A DNA stretch of 64,000 nucleotides. It comes from Bryoerythrophyllum caledonicum (Eukaryota > Streptophyta > Bryopsida > Pottiales > Pottiaceae). The stretch covers positions 35,080,199 through 35,144,198 of the forward strand of contig OZ020516.1 in the NCBI GenBank assembly GCA_963971425.1. Direction: 5' to 3'. Shown here piece after piece: positions 22,727 through 35,199 of this stretch (its first letter is position 1; every line of letters begins with the position of its first letter). Position numbers and translations under genes: made by a program. The notes under the pieces were generated by a model. It saw only the letters and a program-made list of their open reading frames with translations, searched no databases and was not told the DNA's origin.

Positions 22727-25700
22727 GGCTCTCCCCCCTCGTGGTCTTGTTCGTCTTCAGCTCCAGCCCTTGTCCTTCGTGATCTTGATCGTCTCCAGCT
22801 CCAGCTCTTCCTCGTGTCCTTGCCCTTCGTGATCTTGTTCGTCTTCAGCTCCAGCTCTTGCCCTTCGTGATCCTGATCGTCTTCGTGTCTTCGTAATCTT
22901 GATCGTCTTCAGCTCCAGCTCTTGCCCTACGTGATCCTGATCGTATTCGTGTCTTCGTGATCTTATTCATCTTCAGCTCCAGCTCTTGCCCTTCATGATC
23001 TTGCCCTTCTTTGTGTCTTTGTGATCTTGTTCCTCTTCAGCTCCAGCTCTTGCCCTTCGTGATCTTGATCGTCTTCGTGTCTTCGTGATCTTGATCGTCT
23101 TCAGCTCCAGCTCTTCCTCGTGCTCTTACCCTTCGTGATCTTGTTCGTCTTCAGCTCCAGCTCTTGCCCTTCGTAATCTTGATCGTCTTCAGCTCCAGCT
23201 CTTGCCCTTCGTGATCCTGATCGTCTTCGTATCTTCGTGATCTTGTTCGTCTTCAGCTCTAGTTCTTCCTCGTGCTCTTGCCCTTCGTGTTCTTGTTCGT
23301 CTTCAGCTCCAGCTCTTGCCCTTCGTGATCTTGTTCGTCTTCAGCTCCAGCTCTTCCTCGTGCTCTTGCCCTTCGTGATCTTGTTCGTCTTCAGATCCAG
23401 CTCTTGCCCTTCGTGATCTTGTTCGCCTTCAGCTCCAGCTCTTGCCCTTCGTAATCCTGATCGTCTTCGTTTCTTCGTGATCTTGATCGTCTTCAGCTCC
23501 AGCTCTTCCTCCTGCTCTTGCCCTTCGTGATCTTGTTTGTCTTCAGCTCTAGCTCTTGCCCTTCGTGATCCTGATCGTCTTCATGTCTTCGTGATCTTGA
23601 TCGTCTTCAGCTCCAGCTCTTCCTCGTGCTCTTGCCCTTCGTGATCTTGATCGTCTTCAACTCCAGCTCTTCCTCCAGCTCTTGCCCTTCGAGAACTTGT
23701 TCGTCTTCAGCACCAACTCTTGCCCTTCGTGATCCTGATCGTCTTCGTCTCTTCGTGATCTTGATCGTCTTCAGCTCCAGCTCTTCCTCGTGCTCTTGCC
23801 CTTCGTGATCTTGTTCGTCTTCAGATCCAGCTCTTGCCCTTCGTGATCTTGTTCGTCTTCAGCTCCAGCTCTTGCCCTTCGTGATCCTGATCGTCTTTGT
23901 TTCTTCGTGATCTTGATCGTCTTCAGCTCCAGCTCTTCCTCGTGCTCTAGGCCTTCGTGATCTTGCTCGACTTCAGCTCCAGCTCTTGCCCTTCGTGATC
24001 TTGATCGTCTTCAGCTCCAGCTCTTGCCCTTCGTGATCTTTTTTGTCTTCAGCTCCAGCTCTTGCCCTTCGTGATCCTGATCGTCTTCGTCTGTTTGTGA
24101 TCTTGTTCGTATTCAGCTCCAGCTCTTCCTCGTGCTCTTGCCCTTCATGATCTTGTTTGTCTTCAGCTCCAGCTCTTGCCCTTCGTGATCTTGTTCGTCT
24201 TCAGCTCCAAGTCTTGCCCTTCGTGATCCTGATCGTCTTCATGTCTTTGTGATCTTGATCGTCTTCAGCTCCAGCTATTCCTCGTGCTCTTGCCCTTCGT
24301 GATCTTAATCGTCTTCAGCTCCAGCTCTTCCTCGTCCTCTTGCCCTTCGAGATCTTGTTCATCTTCAGCTCCAGCTCTTGCCCTTCGTGATCTTGTTCGT
24401 CTTCAGCTCCAGCTCTTCCTCGTGCTCTTGCCCTTCGTGATCTTGTTCGTCTTCAGCTCCAGCTCTTGCCCTTCGTAATCCTGATCGTCTTCATGTCTTC
24501 GTGATCTTGATCGTCTTCAGCTCCAGCTCTTCCTCGTGCTCTCGCCCTTCGTGATCTTGCTCGTCTTCAGCTCCAGCTCTTGCCCTTCGTGATCTTGTTC
24601 GTCTTCAGCTCTAGCTCTTGCCCTTCGTGATCTTGATCGTCTTCAGCTCCAGCTCTTGCCCTTCGTGATCCTAATCGTCTTCGTGTCTTTGTGATCTTCT
24701 TAGTCTTTAGCTCCAGCTCTTGCCCTTCGTGATCTTGCCCTTCTTCGTATCTTTGTGATCTTGTTGAACTTCACCTCCAGCTCTTGCCCTTCGTGATCCT
24801 CATCGTCTTCGTGTCTTCGTGATCTTGATCGTCTTCAACTCCAGCTCTTCCTGGTGCTCTTGCCCTTCGTGATCTTGTTCGTCTTCAGCTCCAGCTCTTG
24901 CCCTTCGTGATCTTGATCGTCTTCAGCTCCAGCTCTTGCCCTTCGTGATCTTTTTCGTCTTCAGCTCCAGCTCTTGCCCTTCGTGATCCTGATCGTCTTC
25001 GTCTCTTTGTGATTTTGTTCGTATTCAGCTCCAGCTCTTCCTCGTGCTCTTGCCCTTCATGATCTTGTTCGTCTTCAGCTCCAGCTCTTGCCCTTCGTGA
25101 TCTTGTTCGTCTTCAGCTCCAAGTCTTGCCCTTCGTGATCCTGATCGTCTTCATGTCTTCGTGATCTTGATCGTCTTCAGCTCCAGCTCTTGCCCTTCGT
25201 GATCCTGATCGTCTTCATGTCTTCATGATCTTGTTCGTCTTCAGCTCTAGCTCTTGCCCTTCGTAATCCTGATCGTCTTCATGTCTTCGTGATCTTGATC
25301 GTCTTCAGCTCCAGCTCTTCCTCGTGCTCTCGCCCTTCGTGATCTTGCTCGTCTTCAGCTCCAGCTCTTGCCCTTCGTGATCTTGTTCGTCTTCAGCTCT
25401 AGCTCTTGCCCTTCGTGATCTTGATCGTCTTCAGCTCCAGCTCTTGCCCTTCGTGATCCTAATCCTCTTTGTGTCTTCGTGATCTTGTTCCTCTTTAGCT
25501 CCAGCTCTTGCCCTTCGTGATCTTGCCCTTCTTCGTATCTTTGTGATCTTCTTGAACTTCACCTCCAGCTCTTGCCCTTCGTGATCCTCATCGTCTTCGT
25601 GTCTTCGTGATCTTGATCGTCTTCAGCTCCAGCTCTTCCTGGTGCTCTTGCCCTTCGTGATCTTGTTCGTCTTCAGCTCCAGCTCTTGCCCTTTGTGATC

Positions 25701-28700
25701 TTGTTCGTCTTAAGCTCCAGCTCTTGCCCTTCGTGATCCTGATCGTCTTCGTGTCTTCGTGATCTTCATCGTCTTCAGCTCCAGCTCTTCCTCGTGCTCT
25801 TGCCCTTTGTGATCTTGTTCGTCTTCAGCTCCAGCTCTTGCCCTTCGTGATCTTGTTCGTCTTCAGCTCCAGCTCTTGCCCTTCGTGATCCTGATCGTCT
25901 TCATGTCTTCGTGATCTTGATCGTCTTCAGCTCCAACTCTTCCTCGTGCTCTTGCCCTTTGTGATCTTGCTCGTCTTCAGCTCCAGCTCTTGCTCTTCGT
26001 GATCTTGTTCGTCTTCAGCTCCAGCTCTTGCCCTTTGTGATCTTGATCGTCTTCAGCTCCAGCTCTTGCCCTTCGTGATCTTGTTCGTCTTCAGCTCCAG
26101 CTCTTGCCCTTCTCGATCCTAATCGTCTTCATGTCTTCGTGATCTTGATCGTCTTCAGCTTCAGCTCGTCCTCGTGCTCTTGCCCTTCGTGATCTTGTTC
26201 GTCTTCAGCTCCAGCTCTTGCTCTTCGTGATCTTGTTCGTCTTCAGCTCCAGCTCTTGCCCTTCGTGATCCTGATCGTCTTCGTGTCTTCGTGATCCTGA
26301 TCGTCTTCAGCTCCAGCTCTTCCTCGTGATCTTGCCCTTCTTCGTATCTTTGTAATCTTGTTGAACTTCACCTCCAGCTCTTGCCCTTCGTGATCCTCAT
26401 CGTCTTTGTGTCTTCGTGATCTTGATCGTCTTCAGCTCCAGCTCTTCCTGGTGCTCTTGCCCTTCGTGATCTTATTCGTCTTCAGCTCCAGCTCTTGCCT
26501 TTCGTGATCTTGTGTCTTCAGCTCCAGCTCTTGCCCTTCGTGATCCTGATCGTCTTCGTGTCTTCGTGATCTTGATCGTCTTCAGCTTCAGCTCGTCCGT
26601 GTGCTCTTGCCCTTCGTGATCTTGTTCGTCTTCAGATCCAGCTCTTGCCCTTCGTGATCTTGTTCGACTTCAGCTCCAGCTCTTGCCCTTCGTGATCCTG
26701 ATCGTCTTCGTTTCTTCGTGATCTTGATCGTCTTCAGCTCCAGCTCTTCCTCGTGCTCTTGCCCTTCGTGATCTTGATCGTCTTCAACTCCAGCTCTTCC
26801 TCCTGCTCTTGCCCTTCGTGATCTTGTTCGTCTGCAGCTCCAGCTCTTGCCCTTCGTGATCTTGATCGTCTTCAGCTCCAGCTCTTGCCCTTCGTGATCT
26901 TGTGTCTTCAGCTCCAGCTCTTGCCCTTCGTGATCCTGATCGTCTTCGTGTCTTCGTGATCTTGATCGTCTTCAGCTTCAGCTCGTCCGTGTGCTCTTGC
27001 CCTTCGTGATCTTGTTCGTCTTCAGATCCAGCTCTTGCCCTTCGTGATCTTGTTCGTCTTCAGCTCCAGCTCTTGCCCTTCGTGATCCTGATCGTCTTCG
27101 TTTCTTCGTGATCTTGATCGTCTTTAGCTCCAGCTCTTCCTCGTGCTCTTGCCCTTCATGATCTTGTTCGTCTTCAGCTCCAGCTCTTGCCCTTCGTGAT
27201 CTTGTTCGTCTTCAGCTCCAAGTGTTGCCCTTCATGATCCTGATCGTCTTCATGTCTTCGTGATCTTGATCGTCTTCAGCTCCAGCTCTTCTTCGTCCTC
27301 TTGCCCTTCGTGATATTGTTCGTCTTCAGCTCCAGCTCTTGCCCTTCGTGATCTTGTTCGTCTTCAGCTCCAGCTCTTCCTCGTGCTCATGCCCTTCGTG
27401 ATCTTGTTCGTCTTCAGCTCCAGCTCTTGCCCTTTGTGATCCTGATCGTCTTCATGTCTTCGTGATCTTGATCGTCTTCTGCTCGAGCTCTTCCTCGTGC
27501 TCTTGCCCTTCGTGATCTTGATCGTCTTCAACTCCAGCTCTTCCTCCTGCTCTTGCCCTTCGTGATCTTGTTCGTCTGCAGCTCCAGCTCTTGCCCTTCG
27601 TGATCTTGATCGTCTTCAGCTCCAGCTCTTGCCCTTCGTGATCTTGTTCGTCTTTTGCTCCAGCTCTTGCCCTTCGTGATCCTGATCGTCTTCGTCTCTT
27701 CGTGATCTTGTTCGTATTCAGCTCCAGCTCTTCCTCGTGCTCTTGCCCTTCATGATCTTGTTCGTCTTCAGCTCCAGCTCTTGCCCTTCGTGATCTTGTT
27801 CGTCTTCAGCTCCAAGTCTTGCCCTTCGTGATCCTGATCGTCTTCATGTCTTCGTGATCTTGATCGTCTTTTGCTCCAGCACTTCCTCGTGCTCTTGCCC
27901 TTCGTGATCTTGATCGTCTTCAGCTCCGGCTCTTCTTCGTCCTCTTGCCCTTCGTGATCTTGTTCGTCTTCAGCTCCAGCTCTTGCCCTTCGTGATCTTG
28001 TTTGTCTTCAGCTCCAGCTCTTGCCCTTCGTGATCTTGTTCGTCTTCAGCTCGAGCTCTTGCCCTTCGTGATCCTGATCGTCTTCGTGTCTTCGTGATCC
28101 TGATCGTCTTCAGCTCCAGCTCTTCCTCGTGCTCTTGCCCTTTGTGATCTTGTGCGTCTTCACCTCCAGCTCTTCCTCGTGCTCTTGCCCTTCGTGATCT
28201 TGTTCGTCTTCAGCTCCAGCTCTTGCCCTTTGTAATCTTGTTCGTCTTCAGCTCCAGCTCTTGCCCTTCGTAATCCTGATCGTCTTCATGTCTTCGTGAT
28301 CTTGATCGTCTTCAGCTCCAGCTCTTCCTCGTGCTCTTGCCCTTCGTGATCTTGCTCGTCTTCAGCTCCAGCTCTTCCTCGTGCTCTTGCCCTTCGTGAT
28401 CTTGCTCGTCTTCAGCTCCAGCTCTTGCCCTTCGTGATCTTGATCGTCTCCAGCTCCAGCTCTTGCCCTTCGTGATCCTAATCCTCTTCGTGTCCTCGTG
28501 ATCTTGTTCGTCTTCAGCTCCAGCTCTTGCCCTTCGTAATCTTGCCCTTCTTCGTATCTTTATGATCTTGTTCGTCTTTACCTCCAGCTCTTGCCCTGCA
28601 TGATCCTGATCGTCTTCGTGTCTTCGTGATCTTGAACGTCTTCAGCTCCAGTTCTTCCTGGTGCTGTTGCCCTTCGTGATCTTGTTCGTCTTCAGCTCCA

Positions 28701-31700
28701 GCTCTTGCCCTTCGTGATCTTGTTCGTCTTCAGCTCCAGCTCTTGCCCTTCTCGATCCTAATCGTCTTCATGTCTTCGTGATCTTGATCGTCTTCAGCTT
28801 CAGCTCGTCCTCGTGCTCTTGCCCTTCGTGATCTTGTTCGTCTTCAGCTCCAGCTCTTGCCCTTTGTGATCTTGTTCCTCATCAGCTCCAGGTCTTGCCC
28901 TTCGTGATCCTGATCGTCTTCGTGTCTTCGTGATCCTGATCGTCTTCCGCTCGAGCTCATCTTCGTGGTCTTGCCCTTCGTGATCTTGTTCGTCTTCAGC
29001 TCCACCTCTTGCCCTTCTCGATCCTGATCGTCTTCATGTCTTCGTGATCTTGATTGTCTTCAGCTCCAGCTCTTCCTCGTGCGCTTGCCGTTCGTGATCT
29101 TGTTCGTCTTCAGCTCCAGCTCTTGCCCTTCGTGATCCTGATCGTCTTCGTGTCTTCGTGATCCTGATCGTCTTCAGCTTCAGCTCTTCTTCGTGCTCTT
29201 GCCCTTCGTGATCTTGTTCGTCTTCAGCTCCAGCTCTTCCTCGTGCTCTTGCCCTTCGTGATTTTGTTCGTCTTCAGCTCCAGCTCTTGCCCTTCGTAAT
29301 CTTGTTCATCTTCATCTCCAGCTCTTGCTCTTTGTGATCCTGATCGTCTTCATGTCTTCGTGATCTTGATCGTCTTCAGCTCCAGCTCTTCCTCGTGCTC
29401 TTGCCCTTCGTGATCTTGCTCGTCTTCAGCTCCAGCTCTTGCCCTTCGTGATCTTGTTCGTCTTCAGCTCCAGCTCTTGCCCTTCGTGATCTTGATCGTC
29501 TCCAGCTCCAGCTCTTGCCCTTCGTGATCCTAATCCTCTTCGTGTCCTCGTGATCTTGTTCGTCTTCAGCTCCAGCTCTTGCCCTTCGTAATCTTGCCCT
29601 TCTTCGTATCTTTGTGATCTTGTTCGTCTTTACCTCCAACTCTTGCCCTGCATGATCCTGATCGTCTTCGTGTCTTCGTGATCTTGATCGTCTTCAGCTC
29701 CAGTTCTTCCTGGTGCTGTTGCTCTTCGTGATCTTGTTCGTCTTCAGCTCCAGCTCTTGCCCTTCGTGATCTTGTTCGTCTTCAGCTCCACCTCTTGCCC
29801 TTCTCGATCCTGATCGTCTTCATGTCTTCGTGATCTTGATCGTCTTCAGCTCCAGCTCTTCCTCGTGCGCTTGCCCTTCGTGATCTTGTTCGTCTTCAGC
29901 TCTAGCTCTTGCCCTTCGTCATCTTGTTCGTCTTCAGCTCCAGCTCTTCCTCGTGCTCTTGCCGTTCGTGATCTTGTTCGTCTTCAGCTCCAGCTCTTGC
30001 CCTTCGTGATCTTGTTCGTCTTCAGCTCCAAGTCTTGCCCTTCGTGATCCTGATCGTCTTCATGTCTTCGTGATCTTGATCGTCTTCAGCTGCAGCTCTT
30101 CCTCGTGCTCTTGCCCTCCGTGATCTTGATCGTCTGCAGCTCCAGCTCTTCCTCGTCCTCTTGCCCTTGGTGATCTTGTTCGTCTTCAGCTCTAGCTCTT
30201 GCCCTCGTGATCTTGTTCGTCTTCAGCTCGAGCTCTTCCTCGTGCTCTTGCCCTTCGTGATCTTGTTCGTCTTGAGCTCCAGCTCTTGCCCTTCGTGATC
30301 TTGTTCGTCTTCAGCTCCAGCTCTTGCCCTTCGTGATCCTGATCGTCTTCATGTCTTCGTGATCTTGATCGTCTTCAGCTCCAACTCTTCCTCGTGCTCT
30401 TGCCCTTTGTGATCTTGCTCGTCTTCAGCTCCAGCTCTTGCTCTTCGTGATCTTGTTCGTCTTCAGCTCCAGCTCTTGCCCTTCGTGATCTTGATCGTCT
30501 TCAGCTCCAGCTCTTGCCCTTCGTGATCCTAATCGTCTTCGTGTCTTCGTGATCCTGATCGTCTTCAGCTCGAGCTCATCTTCGTGCTCTTGCCCTTCGT
30601 GATCTTGTTCGTCTTCAGCTCCACCTCTTGCCCTTCTCGATCCTGATCGTCTTCATGTCTTCGTGATCTTGATCGTCTTCAGCTCCAGCTCTTCCTCGTG
30701 CGCTTGCCGTTCGTGATCTTGTTCGTCTTCAGCTCCAGCTCTTGCCCTTCGTGATCCTGATCGTCTTCGTGTCTTCGTGATCCTGATCGTCTTCAGCTTC
30801 AGCTCTTCTTCGTGCTCTTGCCCTTCGTGATCTTGTTCGTCTTCAGCTCCAGCTCTTCCTCGTGCTCTTGCCCTTCGTGATTTTGTTCGTCTTCAGCTCC
30901 AGCTCTTGCCCTTCGTAATCTTGTTCATCTTCATCTCCAGCTCTTGCTCTTTGTGATCCTGATCGTCTTCATGTCTTCGTGATCTTGATCGTCTTCAGCT
31001 CCAGCTCTTCCTCGTGCTCTTGCCCTTCGTGATCTTGCTCGTCTTCAGCTCCAGCTCTTGCCCTTCGTGATCTTGTTCGTCTTCAGCTCCAGCTCTTGCC
31101 CTTCGTGATCTTGATCGTCTCCAGCTCCAGCTCTTGCCCTTCGTGATCCTAATCCTCTTCGTGTCCTCGTGATCTTGTTCGTCTTCAGCTCCAGCTCTTG
31201 CCCTTCGTAATCTTGCCCTTCTTCGTATCTTTGTGATCTTGTTCGTCTTTACCTCCAACTCTTGCCCTGCATGATCCTGATCGTCTTCGTGTCTTCGTGA
31301 TCTTGATCGTCTTCAGCTCCAGTTCTTCCTGGTGCTGTTGCTCTTCGTGATCTTGTTCGTCTTCAGCTCCAGCTCTTGCCCTTCGTGATCTTGTTCGTCT
31401 TCAGCTCCACCTCTTGCCCTTCTCGATCCTGATCGTCTTCATGTCTTCGTGATCTTGATCGTCTTCAGCTCCAGCTCTTCCTCGTGCGCTTGCCCTTCGT
31501 GATCTTGTTCGTCTTCAGCTCTAGCTCTTGCCCTTCGTCATCTTGTTCGTCTTCAGCTCCAGCTCTTCCTCGTGCTCTTGCCGTTCGTGATCTTGTTCGT
31601 CTTCAGCTCCAGCTCTTGCCCTTCGTGATCTTGTTCGTCTTCAGCTCCAAGTCTTGCCCTTCGTGATCCTGATCGTCTTCATGTCTTCGTGATCTTGATC

Positions 31701-34378
31701 GTCTTCAGCTGCAGCTCTTCCTCGTGCTCTTGCCCTCCGTGATCTTGATCGTCTGCAGCTCTAGCTCTTCCTCGTCCTCTTGCCCTTCGTGATCTTGTTC
31801 GTCTTCAGCTCTAGCTCTTGCCCTTCGTGATCTTGTTCGTCTTCAGCTCCAGCTCTTCCTCGTGCTCTTGCCCTTCGTGATCTTGTTCGTCTTCAGCTCC
31901 AGCTCTTGCCCTTTGTGATTTTGTTCGTCTTCAGCTCCAGCTCTTGCCCTTCGTGATCCTGATCGTCTTCATGTCTTCGTGATCTTGATCGTCTTCAGCT
32001 CCAACTCTTCCTCGTGCTCTTGCCCTTTGTGATCTTGCTCGTCTTCAGCTCCAGCTCTTGCTCTTCGTGATCTTGTTCGTCTTCAGCTCCAGCTCTTGCC
32101 CTTCGTGATCTTGATCGTCTTCAGCTCCTGCTCTTGCCCTTCGTGATCCTAATCGTCTTCGTGTCTTCGTGATCTTGTTCGTCTTTAGCTCCAGCTCTTG
32201 CCCTTTGTGATCTTGCCCTTCTTCGTATCTTTGTGATCTTGTTGAACTTCACCTCCAGCTCTTGCCCTTCGTGATCCTCATCCTCTTCGTGTCTTCCTGA
32301 TCTTGATCGTCTTTAGCTCCAGCTCTTCCTGGTGCTCTTGCCCTTCGTGATCTTGTTCGTCTTCAGCTCCAGCTCTTGCCCTTCTTGATCCTGATTGTCT
32401 TCGTGTCTTCGTGATCTTGATCATCTTCAGCTCCCGCTCTTCCTCGTCCTCTTGCCCTTCGTGATCTTGTTCGTCTTCAGATCCAGCTCTTGCCCTTCGT
32501 GATCTTGTTCGTCTTCAGCTCCAGCTCTTGCCCTTCGTGATCCTGATCGTCTTCGTTTCTTCGTGACCTTGATCGTCTTCAGCTCCAGCTCTTCCTCGTG
32601 CTCTTGCCCTTCGTGAACTTGTTCGTCTTGAGCTCCAGCTCTTGCCCTTCATGATCTTGTGTCTTCAGCTCCAGCTTTTGCCCTTCTCGATCCTGATCGT
32701 CTTCATGTCTTCGTGATCTTGATCGTCTTCAGCTCCAGCTCTTCCTCGTGCTCTTGCACTTCGTGATCTTGTTCGTCTTCAGCTCCAGCTCTTCCTCGTG
32801 CTCTTGCCCTTCGTGATTTTGTTCGTCTTCAGCTCCAGCTCTTGCCCTTCGTGATCTTGTTCGTCTTCAGCTCCAGCTCTTGCCCTTCGTGATCTTGTTC
32901 GTCTTCAGCTCCAGCTCTTGCCCTTCGTGATCCTAATCGTCTTCGTGGCTTCGTGATCTTGATCGTCTTCAGCTCCCGCTCTTTCTCGTCCTCTTGCCCT
33001 TCGTGATCTTGTTCGTCTTCAGCTCCAGCTCTTGCCCTTCGTGATCCTAATCGTCTTTGTGGCTTCGTGATCTTGATCGTCTTCAGCTCCCGCTCTTTCT
33101 CGTCCTCTTGCTCTTCGTGATCTTGTTCGTCTTCAGCTCCAGCTCTTGCCCTTCATGATCTTGTGTCTTCAGCTCCAGCTCTTGCCCTTCTCGATCCTGA
33201 TCGTCTTCATGTCTTCGTGATCTTGATCGTCTTCAGCTCCCGCTCTTCCTCGTGCTCTTGCCCTTCGTGATCTTGTTCGTCTTGAGCTCGAGCTCTTGCC
33301 CTTCGTGATCTTGTTCGTCTTCAGCTCCAGCTCTTGCCCTTCGTGATCCTGATCGTCTTCGTGGCTTCGTGATCCTGATCGTCTTCAGCTCCAGCTCTTC
33401 CTCGTGCTCTTGCACTTCGTGATCTTGTTCGTCTTCAGCTCCAGCTCTTCCTCGTGCTCTTGCCCTTCGTGATTTTGTTCGTCTTCAGCTCCAGCTCTTG
33501 CCCTTCGTGATCTTGTTCATCTTCAGCTCCAGCTCTTGCCCTTCGTGATCCTGATCGTCTTCATGTCTTCGTGATCTTGATCGTCTTCAGCTCCAGCTCT
33601 TCCTCGTGCTCTTGCCCTTCGTGATCTTGCTCGTCTTCAGCTCCAGCTCTTGCCCTTCGTGATCTTGTTCGTCTTCAGCTCCAGCTCTTGCCCTTCGTGA
33701 TCTTGATCGTCTTCAGCTCCAGCTCTTGCCCTTCGTGATCCTAATCGTCTTCGTGTCTTCGTGATCTTTTTCGTCTTCAGCTCCAGCTCTTCCTCGTGCT
33801 CTTGCCCTTCGTGATTTTGTTCGTCCTCAGCTCTATCTCTTGCCCTTCGTGATCTTGTTCGTCTTCAGCTCCAGCTCTTGCCCTTCGTGATCCTGATCGT
33901 CTTCATGTCTTCGTGATCTTGATCGTCTTCAGCTCCAGCTCTTGCTCGTGCTCTTGCCCTTCGTGATCTTGATCGTCTTCAGCTCCAGCTCTTCCTCGTG
34001 CTTTTGCCCTTCGTGATCTTGTTCGTCTTCAGCTCGAGCTGTTGCCGTTCGTGATCTTGTTCGTCTTCAGCTCCTGCTCTTGCCCTTCGTGATCTTGTTC
34101 GTCTTCAGCTCCAGCTCTTGCCCTTCGTGATCTTGTTCGGCTTTAGCTCCAGCTCTTGCCCTTCGTGATCTTCATCGTCTTTGTGTCTTCGTGATCTTGA
34201 TCGTCTTCAGCTCCAGCTCTTCCTCGTGCTCTTGCCCTTCGTGATCTTGTTCGTCTTCAGCTCCAGCTCTTCCTCGTGCTCTTGCCCTTCGTGATCTTGT
34301 TCGTCTTCAGCTCCAGCTTTTGCCCTTCCTGATCCTGATCGTCTTCGTGTCTTCGTGATCTTGATCGTCTTCAGCTCC
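22727..34378. repeat. Giant minisatellite, 38-bp basic unit with higher-order variants
   Basis: An 11.65-kb array. The basic unit is 38 bp (AGCTCTTGCC, CTTCGTGATC, TTGTTCGTCT, TCAGCTCC). Two longer forms recur: a 50-bp form with an inserted CTTCCTCGTG-type block, and a 64-bp form that includes CTGATCGTCTTCGTGTCTTCGTGATC. At an average of about 45 bp this is roughly 250 units. Because 38 and 50 are not divisible by 3, frames rotate from unit to unit and no long protein results. Frames of 60-87 codons on both strands, rich in Ser or in Glu/Lys/Asp, are by-products. Larger blocks are themselves duplicated inside the array. Confidence 0.97.
28930..32165. repeat. 1,619-bp tandem segmental duplication inside the minisatellite
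   Basis: Rare variants recur at a fixed offset of 1,619 bp. TCGAGCTCATC is at 28,951 and 30,570. The 87-codon minus frame at 29,376-29,639 recurs with the same translation at 30,995-31,258, and a 60-codon plus frame at 29,865 recurs at 31,484. The two copies, about 28,930-30,548 and 30,549-32,165, differ by only a few bases, so the event is recent. Confidence 0.9.
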
Positions 34379-35199
34379 TAACCTATTTCGCACTCTTAGT
34401 GGCCGGGACTTCCGGCTCTCATTCCCCCAGTTCTCTCCCTTCTCTCTCTCTTCCTACTCCTCTCACACCAACCGAATGAGGCTTCTCCAGGGGGTAACCC
34501 CCCAACCCTTGCTGTTCTTGCGTTCCCAAAGGTGGTTCCCTGCCGCCTTTGGCCTTCTCCCATAAATGGATCCTTCTTACAAGACCTACTTATCCTATGA
34601 CTACTAATTCCGTGCCACCCTTGCATTTAACAAGAGTGGGCGTCCCACTAACCAAGGAATATCTAAATCTAAACATTAACTCCATGCCACATGGGTGTGC
34701 ATGATCTCCAATAAGTGAGCCATTAAGTTAATTCCAAGGTTGCTAAATCAATTAATCTACCTAGGTTGAATTTCCCTTTCTTGGGGTAATTCCTAATTTT
34801 CCCTAGTGATCGACGAGGGTTTTGCCCCACCTTTTGGACTCTTCCAACCATTTTTTTAGGGGCTTTTAAACCTCCTTCTTTTTTTCCTTCCCAATTATAT
34901 ATTTTTTTGGTTAACTTAATAAAATCCGTGGTCGCCCTAGAGTGGCTCCTATTTAAGGAATTAGTGAGCGGAAAGGCCATTTAGCCATATTGATCAAAAA
35001 TCATGGGTTAATCCTATTGGATTACCCACTTCAACTACTAGTTGAACCTAACACAATTGATGTGCGGTCCATTCATCCTCGGGAGTCGTTTTGACGGCTC
35101 ACACATGGCGGCCATCTGGAACAACTCGAAGAGGCAGAGAACCCAACTCTTGCGCATGGGCACACGGTCAAGTTCCATCTTTTCGTGTCCGAATGGGCC
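34379..35199. other. Non-genic stretch, possibly the 3' end of the adjacent gypsy element
   Basis: No coding frame that I can support. A purine-rich minus-strand tract near 34,870-34,895 could be a polypurine tract, which would put the 3' LTR at lower coordinates. LTR boundaries were not identified. Confidence 0.3.

Noticed and set aside
22727-34378. CRISPR-like array or a long repetitive protein gene
   Set aside because: There are no unique spacers. The units abut and grade into one another. The 38- and 50-bp periods shift the frame at each unit, so no long protein can be read.
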